From the NCBI GenBank assembly GCA_963823095.1, contig CAWGKI010000037.1, positions 1 to 64,000 on the forward strand: 64,000 nt of DNA, in the 5' to 3' direction. Under the pieces are notes generated by a model. It had not been told where the DNA came from and made no database searches. It saw only the letters and a list, made by a program, of their open reading frames with translations. Source of the DNA: CAIVVT01 sp963823095. Lineage in GTDB: Bacteria > Acidobacteriota > Terriglobia > Bryobacterales > Bryobacteraceae. A program made the position numbers and the translations under genes. Numbering within the stretch: position 1 is the first letter of the stretch; the number at the start of each line of letters is the position of its first letter. This document shows positions 28,557 through 38,529 of this stretch, in pieces.

Positions 28557-29188
28557 TGCACTCTGCAATCAATCAGTTGCTGAGCCAGCGCGATGAACTC
28601 CGCCTTGGCCTTCGCGTCGGAGTACTCCAGGATGCCAAGCCCATCCGCGAATGTGGAGTTCCAGGCTTTGCGGTTCACCAGCGGCGAGGCCAAGTAGGTG
28701 GAGCCTGCAAGGCTGGCCAGATACTGGGCGGCCTCAACGTTGTCTTGACCCGTGGCGTCGGCCGCATTGAGAACTGTGAAGACGGGGCACTCTCTGACAG
28801 TCCGAACCTCCTCGACAATCTCTAGCATTGATGGGATTGCCCATACGTCAGGGTTGCGGGGTCTTACCGGGATCAGGCAGGCATCACACACCAACAGTGC
28901 GGCGCGCAGACCGTCCGTGTCACGCCCACCAACGTCGATAAAGATATCTGTGTACTTGGGTAGCAGCAAAGGCGTCTGGCTCCGAATGGCCCTGCCATGA
29001 AGAGCGATCGCCGTGAAGTCGTGTACGCCGCGCTCACTCCGGAACTGGGTGAAGGTCAAGGCCGTGGCCTGTTCATCGCCGTCGATCAGCAGGACGTCGC
29101 GGCCGGCGCGAGCGGCGGCAATGGCGAAGTTGACCGCTAGCGTGGTCTTGCCCACACCTCCTTTGGTATTGGCAACCGTGAGTATCAT
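28553..29188 (-). CDS. parA: ParA-family partition ATPase, copy 2
   Basis: 211 residues; almost the same protein as the copy at 13642, with Walker A KGGVGKTT and RPRNPDVWAIPSMLEIVEEV differing by a few residues. The longer frame up to 29281 is not used because the shared start MILTVANTKGG is the one conserved and typical of ParA. It drives partition with the RHH protein. Its intact state in both copies, beside decayed neighbours, suggests selection for it. Confidence 0.85.
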   Translation of the reverse strand: MILTVANTKGGVGKTTLAVNFAIAAARAGRDVLLIDGDEQATALTFTQFRSERGVHDFTAIALHGRAIRSQTPLLLPKYTDIFIDVGGRDTDGLRAALLVCDACLIPVRPRNPDVWAIPSMLEIVEEVRTVRECPVFTVLNAADATGQDNVEAAQYLASLAGSTYLASPLVNRKAWNSTFADGLGILEYSDAKAKAEFIALAQQLIDCRVQ

Positions 29189-29639
29189 TACGTTGAAAAA
29201 CCTTTCTGTTCGATATCGGAAGAGTGCAAAAAGATATACAAACGTTGCAAAGTGAGTGCACTGCCCTTCCGTCGGATACATCGGTAGCCCGAATCACCAC
29301 ACCAGTGAGCGCCAGACGAATTGAGCGGTTCTTGGACGCCGCGAAGCGGCCGACCCGCAACGCGAACAACTTCAGTTCCCGAGTCGCAAAGGCGCGCACA
29401 GGAAGTGAGCCTGATCCGGCGGGAGCCTGCATCTGCGATGTCTGGCGACGTCACGCATTGCTGGCATCCTCCCGCGTGACGTGTCTTCCTTTCCCGAATG
29501 AGAACTGCAAGGAGCACTCCCCCGCCGGGGCCGCGGAGAAAGCTGGGAGGGGGCGACGCGACAATGATCGCCGGGAGCGTGTCTGCTTCCCTGTGCTGCT
29601 CTCCACCAGACTCGAACACGTCGCGGCGCTGTCGCCAAG
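29189..29639. other. Gap before parA, copy 2
   Basis: Matches the gap of copy 1 with many small differences; no gene supported. Probable parA promoter at the right end of the gap as drawn on the leftward strand. Confidence 0.4.
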
Positions 29640-30906
29640 CGAATCGTGCTTCAGCAGGCTGTAGGATCGATTGGTGAAAGCGCTCGAAAGTCCTGCATGG
29701 CTCTGGGATCGCATACACTGCCATACCCGTAACGACGCTGGCCGGAGAGGCGCCTCCACCATGCGCGAATTCCTCCATGTCATGCGCTCTCTCCGTGCTC
29801 ACGGGCGTGCGAATTCTTCGCTGCCTGCCTTGGCATCCAGGTGGGCCGCAGGCGCACCCGCTTCGGCCTCCGATCGCGCCAATATCGCAGGCGCGGAGCC
29901 AACATGCGAGCCGCGGCTTCAACCCGGAAAGTGAGATAGCTCCACCACTCCCAATCCGTGCCGTTCTTGTTTGAGATCTCGTTTGCCTGGCTGAAGCGCG
30001 TGGTCCAGCACCGCGCACAGTTCGTCGGAAGTTCGGATGTCCGAAAGGCGCGCGGCTTTGGCCCATTCCGTGGCGAAGTCGGCACTGGGCAATCCGATGC
30101 AGCCGTTCGGATTCCGCTTTCGGATGCCGCGCGTTTGCGCCCAGTGGAGTGGCACGGAGGCCAGCGGGTCGTTTCCTTCGCAGACTGGCTGCTCATGGGT
30201 TCCGGCACCAGCATCTGCGTTCGCCGGATCCGCCGTCTCATTCGTCATCCGCGGGGTGAGTGGAGTGCTGCTTGCCGGCGTTTCGGCTGAGGACGACGAA
30301 GTAGGAGTAATCTCTGATTTTGTAATCTCTGTTCGAAGAGACGGCAGTTTTGCCGGATCCATGCGGTCAATTTGCCGAATGGGGGAACCCGCGTAAGTTG
30401 TTGATTCTGCCCATCCGGCATTTTTGCCGGATCGAGTCGGCGCTTTCGCCGGCACGGGAGGGTCGTCTGTCTTCTCGCCCGCCTCGCCGTGCTCTGGCGG
30501 CACCAACGCGGCAGAGCGCTGAATGGAGGTTCTCGACGACCAGGCGGTATTGCTTCGTTCGATCCCACGGATTGATCGGGTTGGGTCTGGAAACCGCAAA
30601 CCCCTTGGCCTCAATTAGCGCTGCTGCGGAGCGGATCTTCTTCTCGCCCCAACCACCCAGCAGATCCCGAGAAAGATCCTCAACCGTTTTCCAGAACCAG
30701 CACTCCGGATCGATCGGCTTGTGGGCCGGATCAGCCAGGGAGGCCGTCTGGTCGTGCCGGCCGTGCTGAAGGCACCAATCGTGCCAATAGACGAAATTGT
30801 TGAGCAGGGCGGCGGCAGCCTGATCTCCGTCGCAAAGCGTTAGGAACGAGTTTCGGATTATGACGAGCGGCTCGTTCTCCAGAAGCGGGAATGAAGTCGC
30901 CCTCAT
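29640..30906 (-). pseudogene. Winged-helix replication-initiator-like protein, copy 2, frameshifted
   Basis: The start (MRATSFPLLENEP) and the winged-helix N terminus are nearly the same as copy 1. One indel near 30530 moves the frame (SALCRVG versus SAALVPPEHG) and an extra A near 29990 moves it again (ALQPGK versus FSQANEISN). The C-terminal part MAVYAIPEPCRTFERF is in yet another frame. Three broken frames make this copy more decayed than copy 1. Confidence 0.55.
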
Positions 30907-31431
30907 CGGCACTCCCGATAGGTCGCCTGACGCGACCGCAAGCCGTCCCTCCACACGCACAAGCAGTAGCCCGGTGGACTGAGGTATTTCTGCCTCGGCT
31001 TGAGATTGCCGGCAGCGTCGCATTCAAGATCGGGGTGATCACGGCGCAAACGATACTCGCGGACTTGATCGGAACCGGGCAAGAAATATGGGATGAGGAT
31101 GCCGGCGTAATCGCCGCTCTTCCGCCCGATGATCTCGCCGCCGGCGAGCGCGTCAACGCGTCGCTGGCGGCGCGTTCCGCCAAAGCAGGGTCGATCCAAC
31201 GGGACTCCAGGGCCGCATGGTCGGCTGAGCGTCAAGTTCACGCCCGCCAACGATGCCGTTGCGGTCGGGGTATTGCAACCCGAGTGTTTGGAGTCCGAAA
31301 ACGGTCGACGGCCGAGCAAGTTCTCGGCTTCTGCCGACTGGTGGTGTAAGTTGCCATTGTGAGGATTCAATTGCCACCCCTATGAGTCGAAGCTTCGCGT
31401 GACCACGCGAGCCCTCGGTGTTTGCGATCAT
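30903..31431 (-). pseudogene. Primase-like (DUF3854-type) N-terminal fragment, copy 2
   Basis: Reads RRVDALAGGEIIGRKSGDYA, then GILIPYFLPGSDQVREYRLR and RDHPDLECDAAG in one open frame, ending in the same short Arg-rich tail with TGA overlapping the next ATG. The upstream helix (ALESRWIDPALAE) is in another frame, so one indel separates them. The TOPRIM core is missing exactly as in copy 1, so the truncation predates the duplication or was inherited by both elements. Confidence 0.5.
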
Positions 31432-31615
31432 GGGGTGCAGTGAGGCCTAATGCGCGTTCTTGCTCAGGACAAATCGCAACACGAGCCGGGCATCAGGGAA
31501 GCGCGTCCGGAATCCGGCCGACGTCAAACGGTGCGCGCTGGACGGGTACGCAGGTAAATCCCTGATCAACCGGACAACAGTTACACCTGTGCCAGCATCC
31601 TTCGCGTGGCACTGC

Positions 31616-31715
31616 TGCACTCCAATTGCACTCCATTTAGAGGGTGCTGCGCGGAATACCGCCGCTTTTCGGGCGTCTTGGTACTCTCCAAACCGACACC
31701 TGCACTCTCCAAATG
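31616..31715. repeat. Short repeats beside the tRNA half, copy 2
   Basis: TGCACTCCA at 31616-31624 and 31627-31635, GTACTCTCCAAA at 31681-31692, TGCACTCTCCAAATG at 31701-31715. Same spacing, within a few bases, as copy 1. Candidate recombinase arm sites. Confidence 0.4.
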
Positions 31716-31736
31716 GTTGAAACTAAAGTGCCGTGC

Positions 31737-31784
<48 letters not shown>

Positions 31785-32065
31785 TGTTTTCTTACACTTA
31801 GCCGTCGTTTTCCATCGCGGCCCGTACGACCGTACGACATATTCACCCTCGGTAGCCTCGTAGGGTGGCTGGGAAGGTGTTGCAGCACCTTCCCAGCAGA
31901 ACTGAAACCTCGTCGTTGATACCCGCAGGAAGCTTCGCCAAACCGATGTCTGGGCTGGGCATTCCCGATTGAAACTCAAACCTCATTGTAAGTGCTTATC
32001 CGATTTGTCCATAGCCTCCCGCCGTTCTTCCAGCGGGGTCTGTGTGTAGACGTTCTCGTTGACGT
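31785..32065. terminator. Intergenic gap with strong stem-loop
   Basis: No gene. At 31868-31897 GCTGGGAAGGTG and CACCTTCCCAGC form a perfect 12-bp stem with loop TTGCAG. No T tract follows, but it lies between the element end and the stop of the leftward gene at 32066, so it may end transcription from either side. Confidence 0.5.
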
Positions 32066-32917
32066 TTACGTTGTGGCCGAGGAGAACCGCACCGACAGTT
32101 GCAGCAGATTGAACTTGTGCGCGCCATAGCCAACCAGGCTGTGCAGGCGCAAGCGGTCGCCCATGTCCAACTCTGAAGTTTTCAGGCGCCCCAACTCCTC
32201 CAACGCGTCGTACAAGCTCCGCCGGGCGTTCGATATGGCGCGCTCGGCAGCGGTCATCGAATCGGCTGGGTTGGCGCTTGGGCTTCCGGCCGGTTCCGCT
32301 GTAGCCTCGACCGGCTCTCGCGGCGTGGGAACGGCAATTTCCCGATTGGCCTGCTCCGAACTGCCGATCTGGAGATCGGCGTGCCCAGGGGCGCTCCCAG
32401 GATGGCTTCCAAGATCTTGCTCTTCGGGGACATGAACCGGTTCTACGACGACGGCGGTCTCGGCCTTGGCGTTGCGGCGCAGATCCTCAATAGCCGCCGC
32501 CAGGCGAGGGCCGTTCTCCGCCTCAATGGGGATCTCCTCGCCTGCGTGCAGCAGTGCGTGCCCGCGGACGGCCACGTTGAGCCGGCGGTATTCTTCCGGC
32601 GTGACGCGCGTCAACTGTGCCAGCGTAAAGAACTCAGGACCGAACTCCTCCAACTGCCGGACGATCTTGTTGGCGGTCATGCACGTGATGCCCAGGCGTT
32701 CCTCGCAAAACTGTTCCCAAGTCATCTGCAAGGCGCGGTACCGCTTGTTTCGCCGGACCTCGCGAATACACTCCGCATCCGCCGCCGAGCAGCGGCCCGC
32801 CACCAAGGCGAACGCCTGCCTGCGTCCGAGCCACATTCCAAGATCGACGCCTTCGCCGATCTGCTGCTGCTGTGCCGCCCGGATCTCCAGCGGCTTCGTC
32901 ACACCTTTTGCTTTCAT
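32066..32917 (-). CDS. Hypothetical HTH-like protein behind two palindromes
   Basis: 283 residues, soluble. The N-terminal 110 residues are helical and HTH-like (MTWEQFCEERLGITCMTANK followed by IVRQLEEFGPEFFTLAQLTR). The middle is Pro/Glu-rich and probably disordered; the last 60 residues form an amphipathic helical region. I do not recognise the family. Two 22-bp palindromes lie upstream, which suggests a DNA-binding, self-controlling protein of plasmid or element type. It sits just outside the arsenic element on its right. Confidence 0.6.
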   Translation of the reverse strand: MKAKGVTKPLEIRAAQQQQIGEGVDLGMWLGRRQAFALVAGRCSAADAECIREVRRNKRYRALQMTWEQFCEERLGITCMTANKIVRQLEEFGPEFFTLAQLTRVTPEEYRRLNVAVRGHALLHAGEEIPIEAENGPRLAAAIEDLRRNAKAETAVVVEPVHVPEEQDLGSHPGSAPGHADLQIGSSEQANREIAVPTPREPVEATAEPAGSPSANPADSMTAAERAISNARRSLYDALEELGRLKTSELDMGDRLRLHSLVGYGAHKFNLLQLSVRFSSATT

Positions 32918-32977
32918 TCGTCCCTCTCCGTTGTCGTCCGCTACGCGGGCGCACTTTCACACTGGCGAAAAAAGGCA

Positions 32978-33060
32978 AAACCTAAAAGCTTTTAGGTTTG
33001 CGAAAATAAGTCACGTCAATTCAATCATTTAGAAAACGAAACCTAAAAACTTTTAGGTTT
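32978..33060. promoter_or_regulatory. Two 22-bp palindromic operators
   Basis: The first (32978-32999) is a perfect palindrome with half-site AAACCTAAAAG. The second (33039-33060) has the same halves with one mismatch at the centre. Their starts are 61 bp apart, close to six helical turns. They lie 61 to 143 bp before the leftward gene at 32917, overlapping its likely promoter (TTGACG on that strand). Probably autoregulatory sites or iterons. Confidence 0.7.
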
Positions 33061-33404
33061 TGGTCTCCGCGACCGGATTATAATTCCGCCCCATGCGGCG
33101 GACTCCTTGCCCGGCTCTCAAGGAGCGGCTAACCCCTTGTGAGGATTCGATCAGACAAAATTCCTTCATCGTGTGAACGAAGGTTGGAGCCCACTCCGAA
33201 CGTCGCCGCGCTGGGCGGGGCTGAATGCCCCGCGCAGGCTGAAGGCCCACCCCACCACGCGCGCGGCCGTAGAATCGAGCCATCGCAATCGCCGGTCAGC
33301 GCAGTGGGGCGGCGCTCCAGCGCCCCGCGTGATCGGAGTTTCAGTAGGACAGATGATCGCCACGTCGACTGTCGTCCGCAGTGGATCAAATCGGAGAAGC
33401 GAGT
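33061..33404. other. Gap on the 3' side of the group II intron
   Basis: No gene supported. GCGGGG-N7-CCCCGC (33215-33233) is a strong hairpin, and a GC-rich inverted repeat lies near 33300-33325. Confidence 0.4.
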
Positions 33405-33455
33405 AGAGTAGGAGAGAGGGCGACACCTTGCGGTGCGACCCACTCTCCCCTCGTC

Positions 33456-33489
33456 GAACCGGACAAGCGGATTTCCCGGCATCCGGCTC
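33456..33489 (-). ncRNA. Group II intron domain V
   Basis: A 34-nt hairpin on the minus strand that begins GAGCCGGATGC, has a GGGAAA-type internal bulge and loop, and closes with GTCCGGTTC. This is the catalytic domain V pattern of bacterial group II introns. It sits 55 bp after the reverse transcriptase stop. Confidence 0.75.
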
Positions 33490-33543
33490 TCCTGAAAACG
33501 TCTCGCCTGGGGCATGCGCAGGCAGTTGCACGGTTGCCAGCCG

Positions 33544-34962
33544 CTACAGCTTCACCAGCCCCAAGCGCTGGATTTGCTCATAGAAACTGACCCCTTCCGG
33601 CGTCCGGTAGGACCGTTGGCTGCGCCGCCTCAAGTGCTGCGTGAGACGGCGGCGAACGTACGCGTCCATCGCTCGGAAAGCTTGGCGTGGATAGCCAAAG
33701 TCGAAGTAGTTCCTCCAGCCCTTCAGTTGCCGGTTCAACTCCTGAATCACCTGCGGGATCGGCTTCGAGCACTGCCGGTACTCGGTCAGTTCGTGCAACT
33801 CTTCCCGCTCGTGCTTCAGCGCTTTCACCGACGGACTCACATTGAGATACCGCCCTCCGCGCCTTTGCAGGCTCGCGTAGTAGCGGAATGTGAAGCCCAG
33901 AAAGTCCAGACTCGCTCCCTCCACTTGCAGGTTCACCACCCGTGTCTTGTCCCGATTGATCTCTAACCCCATCCAGCCTTCGAGTTTCGATTCAATCCAA
34001 CCCGTCAGACGCGTTCCTTGCTCATGCGCCAGCACCACGAAGTCGTCGGCATAGCGCACTAGCTTGGCTCCCGCCCAATGGGCTGGCCCATCGGCTCGAT
34101 AAAACAGCTTGTCGAACCAATGCAGATACAAGTTACTGAGCAGCGGCGAAATCACCCCGCCTTGGGGAGTACCCTGGCGGGGCCGACTCCAGCGCTCCGG
34201 CTGGCCCTGCTCACCCGGCTCTACGACTGGGGTCTCCAGCCACATCCGGATCAGCTTGAGCACACTCCGGTCCACCACTCGCATGCGCACGCAAGCTAGA
34301 AGTTTGTCGTGCGGAATCGAATCGAAATAGCCTTTGAGGTCCGCGTCGTACACCGCTTGATAGCCGGCCTGGACCTGCCCGCGTATCTCCGCCAACGCCT
34401 GGTGCGCCGACCGGCCCGGACGGAACCCATAGGAGCAGTCCTCGAAATCCGCTTCGAAGATCGGCTCCAGAATCAGCAGGGTTGCCATCTGCGCCACCCG
34501 GTCCCGCACCGTTGGGATACCCAACGGCCGCAGCTTCCCATTCGCCTTCGGGATGTAGACGCGCCGTACCGCTTTCGGCGTATAGCTCTTGGCGCGCAAA
34601 GACTCCTGAAGCTCGTCCAGAAACCCCTGCACACCCGCTTCCGACGCTTCGATCCGTTTGATCGTCACGCCGTCCACTCCGGGCGCTCCCTGGTTGGCGC
34701 GCACCCGTTGCCATGCCGCTTCCAGCACATCGCGCCGATAGATCCGGTCGTACAGCACGTAGAACCGGAACTTCGGCTCCTGCTTGGCCTTTTGGCTCAG
34801 CTTCTGTCTCAGCAAAGAGAGTTTATCCGGCCGTCCGTCTCCACTCCCCTGTTTGTTCAGGGCTTCGATATGCGGCCATTGTTCCGTAGCGGGAATCTCT
34901 TCCAAGCGGCTCTCCTTTCTTCTTACAGCAGCAATGCTTTCAGTGCGGCCCCTTTGCTCCAC
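33544..34962 (-). CDS. ltrA: Group II intron reverse transcriptase/maturase
   Basis: 472 residues. Reverse transcriptase blocks are in order: RVYIPKANGKLRPLGIP, DLKGYFDSIPHDKLL, RQGTPQGGVISPLLSNLYL and the catalytic YADD near residue 304. A maturase X domain follows (LNRQLKGWRNYFDFGY). I see no C-terminal HNH endonuclease, as is usual for class C introns, which rely on terminator-like targets. Intact frame; it serves splicing and reverse splicing of its own intron. The first 40 residues may precede the true start. Confidence 0.93.
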   Translation of the reverse strand: MEQRGRTESIAAVRRKESRLEEIPATEQWPHIEALNKQGSGDGRPDKLSLLRQKLSQKAKQEPKFRFYVLYDRIYRRDVLEAAWQRVRANQGAPGVDGVTIKRIEASEAGVQGFLDELQESLRAKSYTPKAVRRVYIPKANGKLRPLGIPTVRDRVAQMATLLILEPIFEADFEDCSYGFRPGRSAHQALAEIRGQVQAGYQAVYDADLKGYFDSIPHDKLLACVRMRVVDRSVLKLIRMWLETPVVEPGEQGQPERWSRPRQGTPQGGVISPLLSNLYLHWFDKLFYRADGPAHWAGAKLVRYADDFVVLAHEQGTRLTGWIESKLEGWMGLEINRDKTRVVNLQVEGASLDFLGFTFRYYASLQRRGGRYLNVSPSVKALKHEREELHELTEYRQCSKPIPQVIQELNRQLKGWRNYFDFGYPRQAFRAMDAYVRRRLTQHLRRRSQRSYRTPEGVSFYEQIQRLGLVKL

Positions 34963-35369
34963 GGGCGTTACCCCGCTTCCTCGCTACTATGAGCCGCTCC
35001 GACTCCCGGCCAGAGCCGTTCCCTCGGTTATGCATTCCCGCGGGCCGTTGGGGCTCGGTTGCCCTCCCCCCACCCTGCCGGGTCTCCCAGGTTCCTCGAC
35101 TGATCTATTCCTGCGCGCTGTCCCCAATCACCCCGGAAGGCCCGGCGAGTGCTTGCTCATTGCTTCCCCACCGGTGGCAGGCTTCATCCTGTCTGGAGGA
35201 CTGGCCACCTTCATTAGCGTCACGAGGCCGAATCGGGTTTGCTAACACTACGGCTCACAGGTTTGCTTCCCCAGTTTCCACCAGCCGGGTTACCCCGACT
35301 CGCTCCGGTTCCGCTACATGCACGAATGAGCAATTTGCATGGTGAATTCCTTTCAACTCACAAGATCAG

Positions 35370-35412
35370 CCAGGCTTAGCCTGGTGTACCAGACCACGCT
35401 CCGCGATGGTCT
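35370..35412 (-). terminator. Stem-loops at the intron insertion site
   Basis: CCAGGC-TTA-GCCTGG (35370-35384) and AGACCA...TGGTCT (35391-35412) lie directly upstream of the intron on its own strand. Terminator-like hairpins are the known landing sites of class C group II introns. Confidence 0.55.
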
Positions 35413-35526
35413 GTCCTACCCGATCACATTGAGCGACTTCGCAATTGTTACAAGCGTGTACTCCGCTCCCCGCCTGTTGTGAAATAGTCGGCAGATGCGT
35501 GCGTATAGGTGGTTGAGGAACCGGAG

Positions 35527-36045
35527 ATGGGAACACTCAGCCTGGCGATGCACGCGGAGCAGACGACTATGCCCCCTTTAGAGGGAGTTCGAGCGCTCTA
35601 TGAGCGGCACTCCGAGACGGTTTACCTGACCGCGCTGCGCGTCACCGGGAACCCGGCCGATGCGGAAGACGCCATGCAGACGGTCTTTATGCGGGTGATG
35701 AACCAGGGCGACCTCCTGGATCCGGACGGTACGCCGAAGAGCTATTTCAAGCGGGCCGCGACCAACGCCTCCGTGGACATCCTGCGCCGCAGAACGTCGC
35801 GCAATGAAGCGCCTCTGGAAGAAGGTCTCGGGCGGGCGTCACCAGAGAGTCCGGCGCTCCTCAAGGAAGAACTCCGGCAGGCCATCGGCCAACTGGAACC
35901 CCGGGATGCGGAGCTGTTCATTCTTCGCTTCGTGGAAGGCATGAGCAACGGGGAACTGGCCGAGCTTTACGGCGTTGAGAAGCCATGGGTAGCGATGAGA
36001 CTGCACCGGATCCGGCAGCAGCTTCAACAAGAGATGAACCGGTAG
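35527..36045 (+). CDS. ECF-type RNA polymerase sigma factor
   Basis: 172 residues from ATG 35527, which has GAGGAA six bases upstream; a GTG at 35509 is a weaker start. Region 2 (YERHSETVYLTALRVTGNPA, then DAEDAMQTVFMRVM) and region 4 (LEPRDAELFILRFVEGMSNG, then AELYGVEKPWVAMRLHRIR) are both present. The neighbour 28 bp downstream carries a zinc-finger anti-sigma motif, so the pair probably controls the following ABC exporter genes. Confidence 0.88.
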   Translation: MGTLSLAMHAEQTTMPPLEGVRALYERHSETVYLTALRVTGNPADAEDAMQTVFMRVMNQGDLLDPDGTPKSYFKRAATNASVDILRRRTSRNEAPLEEGLGRASPESPALLKEELRQAIGQLEPRDAELFILRFVEGMSNGELAELYGVEKPWVAMRLHRIRQQLQQEMNR

Positions 36046-36072
36046 TAGGCGGTAGTAAGAAGGAGTAGGGCG

Positions 36073-38519
36073 ATGTCTGAAGAGCGGTTGGACAAGGCTC
36101 TAGAAGCCATGCGGAATGAAGCGGCCGGGACGGCGGATCTGGCCGCGGCCAAGTCGCGGGTCTGGGAGAAGCTGGCTGGCGGCGAGACCGGCGCCTGCGC
36201 CGGATTTCGCACGCAATTGCAGGAATACGCGGACGGCAAGCTGGCCGAGAACCGGCGCCTGCTGATGGAAGACCACCTGGGTCGCTGCGCCGATTGCCGC
36301 CGGGCGTTCGCCGAAATAAAGGGCGAGCGAAAAGTGGTGGCGATGCCGTCCGTGAGGCGTCCCATTCTCAAGGGCTGGCAGCGCTGGGCAATTGCGGCGG
36401 GCGTGATGGCAGGCATGCTGTACCTGGGGCGGGACAGCGTCGATCGGATGCTGGCTCCTTCGGGTCCGAGAGCGACCGTTGAGGTTGCCTCCGGAGATCT
36501 GTACCGGCTGCCCTCGGGCACGTTGCGGCAGGGCGCGGCGATCAACGATGGCGAAGTCGTGCGCACCGGACCGGGCGCGCGGGCCATGCTGCGGCTCTCC
36601 GACGGTTCGGAAGTGGAAGTGAACGAACGTTCCGAACTCTTCGTCAACGCGGCCTGGAGCGGTCAGACCGTCCATCTCCAGCGCGGCGACGTGATCGTGC
36701 ACGCGGCCAAGCAGCGGCGCGGCCATTTGCGGGTGGAGACGCGCGACTCCATCGCAGCGGTAAAGGGGACCATTTTCGCGGTGTCCACGGGCATGTCGGG
36801 CTCGCTGGTGACCGTGGTGGAAGGAAGCGTCGAGGTGACCCAGCCGACGGGGCAGAAGATGCTGACCCGCGGCCAGCAATCCGCGTCGAACCCCGGCATA
36901 GCCATCAGTCCGGCAGGCGATGCCGTAGCCTGGAGCCAGAATTCGCAGCAGTACCTGGCGCTATTGGGCGACTTCGCGACCATCGCGAAGAAGCTCGCCG
37001 CGCTGCCGACTCCGGCTCTGCGGACGGATCCCACGCTGCTTCAGTACATGCCCGCGAATCCCAGGGTTTACGGGGCCATCCCCAACCTGAATGGGACTCT
37101 GCAGCAGGCGTTGACCCTGGCCGACCAGCAGGCTGGCGAAAGCGCGGTATTCCAGCAATGGTGGAACTCGGGCACGGGTACCGAGTTGAAGGCCGGTCTC
37201 GGCAAAATGCAGGCCGTCTTCCCGCTGCTGGGCGACGAGATCGTCTTCGTCCTGGCTTCGAAGGGCGCGGATCCCAGCGCGGAGCGAGTGCCAGTGATCC
37301 TCGCCGCAGTGCAGCCCAACGAGCAGGCGGGATTGCAGACCGCTTTGGCAGGGCTGCCCAGCCTTCAATTCCAAGTGACGAATAATCTTCTGTCTGGCCT
37401 CCGATACCGCCGCGCATTTGCAGTGGGCGGCTGCATCGCTGGGCCAGGGAGCGTCCAGCGATTTCGCCAAGGAGATCGCGAGCCGCTATCAGCAGGGCGT
37501 CGGCTGGCTGATCGCCGTCAATGTGGCGGACTTGCCGGCCGGAGCGAGCCCAGGACCGAACAGTACTGGGCCGGCGCATACCATGCTGGACGCCAAAGCC
37601 ATGAAGTACCTGTTCTTCGAGCAGCGCGCGGCAAATGGCGTCGAAGAGAACCGGGCCACGCTGACGTTCAATGGCGCCAGAACCGGAATGGCCGCCTGGA
37701 TCGCTCCGAAGGGTGCGGGCGGAGCGGCGCAGTACATCACCTCGGACGCGGTGCTGGCCTTCTCCGCTTCCACATTGACGCCGCTGCAGATGTACCAGGA
37801 GCTGGTCGCCAAGGTTTCTCAGCTCAATCCGGAATTCCCGGCGAAGCTGCAGGAGGATCCAGACCACGCTGGGGATCAATGTCGCCAACGACATCGCCGC
37901 GGCATTGGGTACGGACTTCGCCTTCGCCATTGAGACTCCGACGCTGCCGGTTCCCGGATGGGTGCTGACCGCCGAGGTCTATAAGCCGGACACGCTGAAT
38001 GCGGCCGTCGCCAAGCTGGTTGGCGCAGTCAACGCGCAATTGAAGCCCGAAGATCAGGCCAAACGCCTCACGCTGGGCCAGGAGACGGTGAACGGGGTTC
38101 TTTGGCAAACGTTGACGTCGTCGGCCGTGGTCAAGCAGAAAGTAGCCTGGACCTACGACAATGGCTACATCGTGATGAGCAACGATACCGGTCTGGGATT
38201 GAAAGCCATCCAGACCAGAGCCAGCGGCTTCCCGCTGGTGCGCTCCACGGCCTTTACGGCGCAGATGCCGTCCGCGGAGAGCGTGAGCCCCGCCGGGTTC
38301 GCCTGGCTGAATACGAAGGGCGCGCTTTCCACGCTGCTCGCGAAGGTTCCGAACGCCGCGTTGCAGAAATTGGCGGCGGATCGCGATCCAGTGCTGGTAG
38401 TTCTGAACGCGGATACGGAACAATTGCGCCTCGCAAGCCGTACTCGAATTACGAGTGTGGTCCTCGACCTGATGACGGCCGGATCGGCGGCAGCGGGAAT
38501 CAAATCCACCAGACAGTGA
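36073..38519 (+). pseudogene. zf-HC2/FecR fusion with DUF3352-like C terminus, two frameshifts
   Basis: About 815 residues when joined. N-terminal anti-sigma zinc motif HLGRCADC, a membrane helix (WAIAAGVMAGMLYLG), a FecR domain (SGDLYRLPSGTLRQGAAI, SIAAVKGTIFAVSTG, QKMLTRGQQ), then a long periplasmic part like DUF3352 (RVYGAIPNLNGTLQQALTLA, VNGVLWQTL). Shifts fall near 37400 and near 37860; the remaining frame ends at 38519. A sigma regulator linked to a big sensor-like domain would read envelope state. Two single-base changes restore it, so it may be whole in the organism. It lies 28 bp after the sigma gene. Confidence 0.75.
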
Positions 38520-38529
38520 TCGGGAACAA

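Larger units (their letters stand above)
33405..35361 (-). mobile_element. Group II intron
   Basis: Retro-element of about 1.95 kb on the minus strand: a 5' RNA part (domains I-III) from about 35361, where GTGAG could be the intron start, the reverse transcriptase inside domain IV, domain V at 33456-33489 and a domain VI-like hairpin down to about 33405. It lies just after two stem-loops (35370-35412), the usual target of class C introns. Ends are approximate. Confidence 0.65.

Noticed and set aside
33129..33515. Protein-coding gene at the intron 3' side
   Set aside because: The frame covers domain V and VI of the intron RNA and GC-rich hairpins, so it is not a gene.
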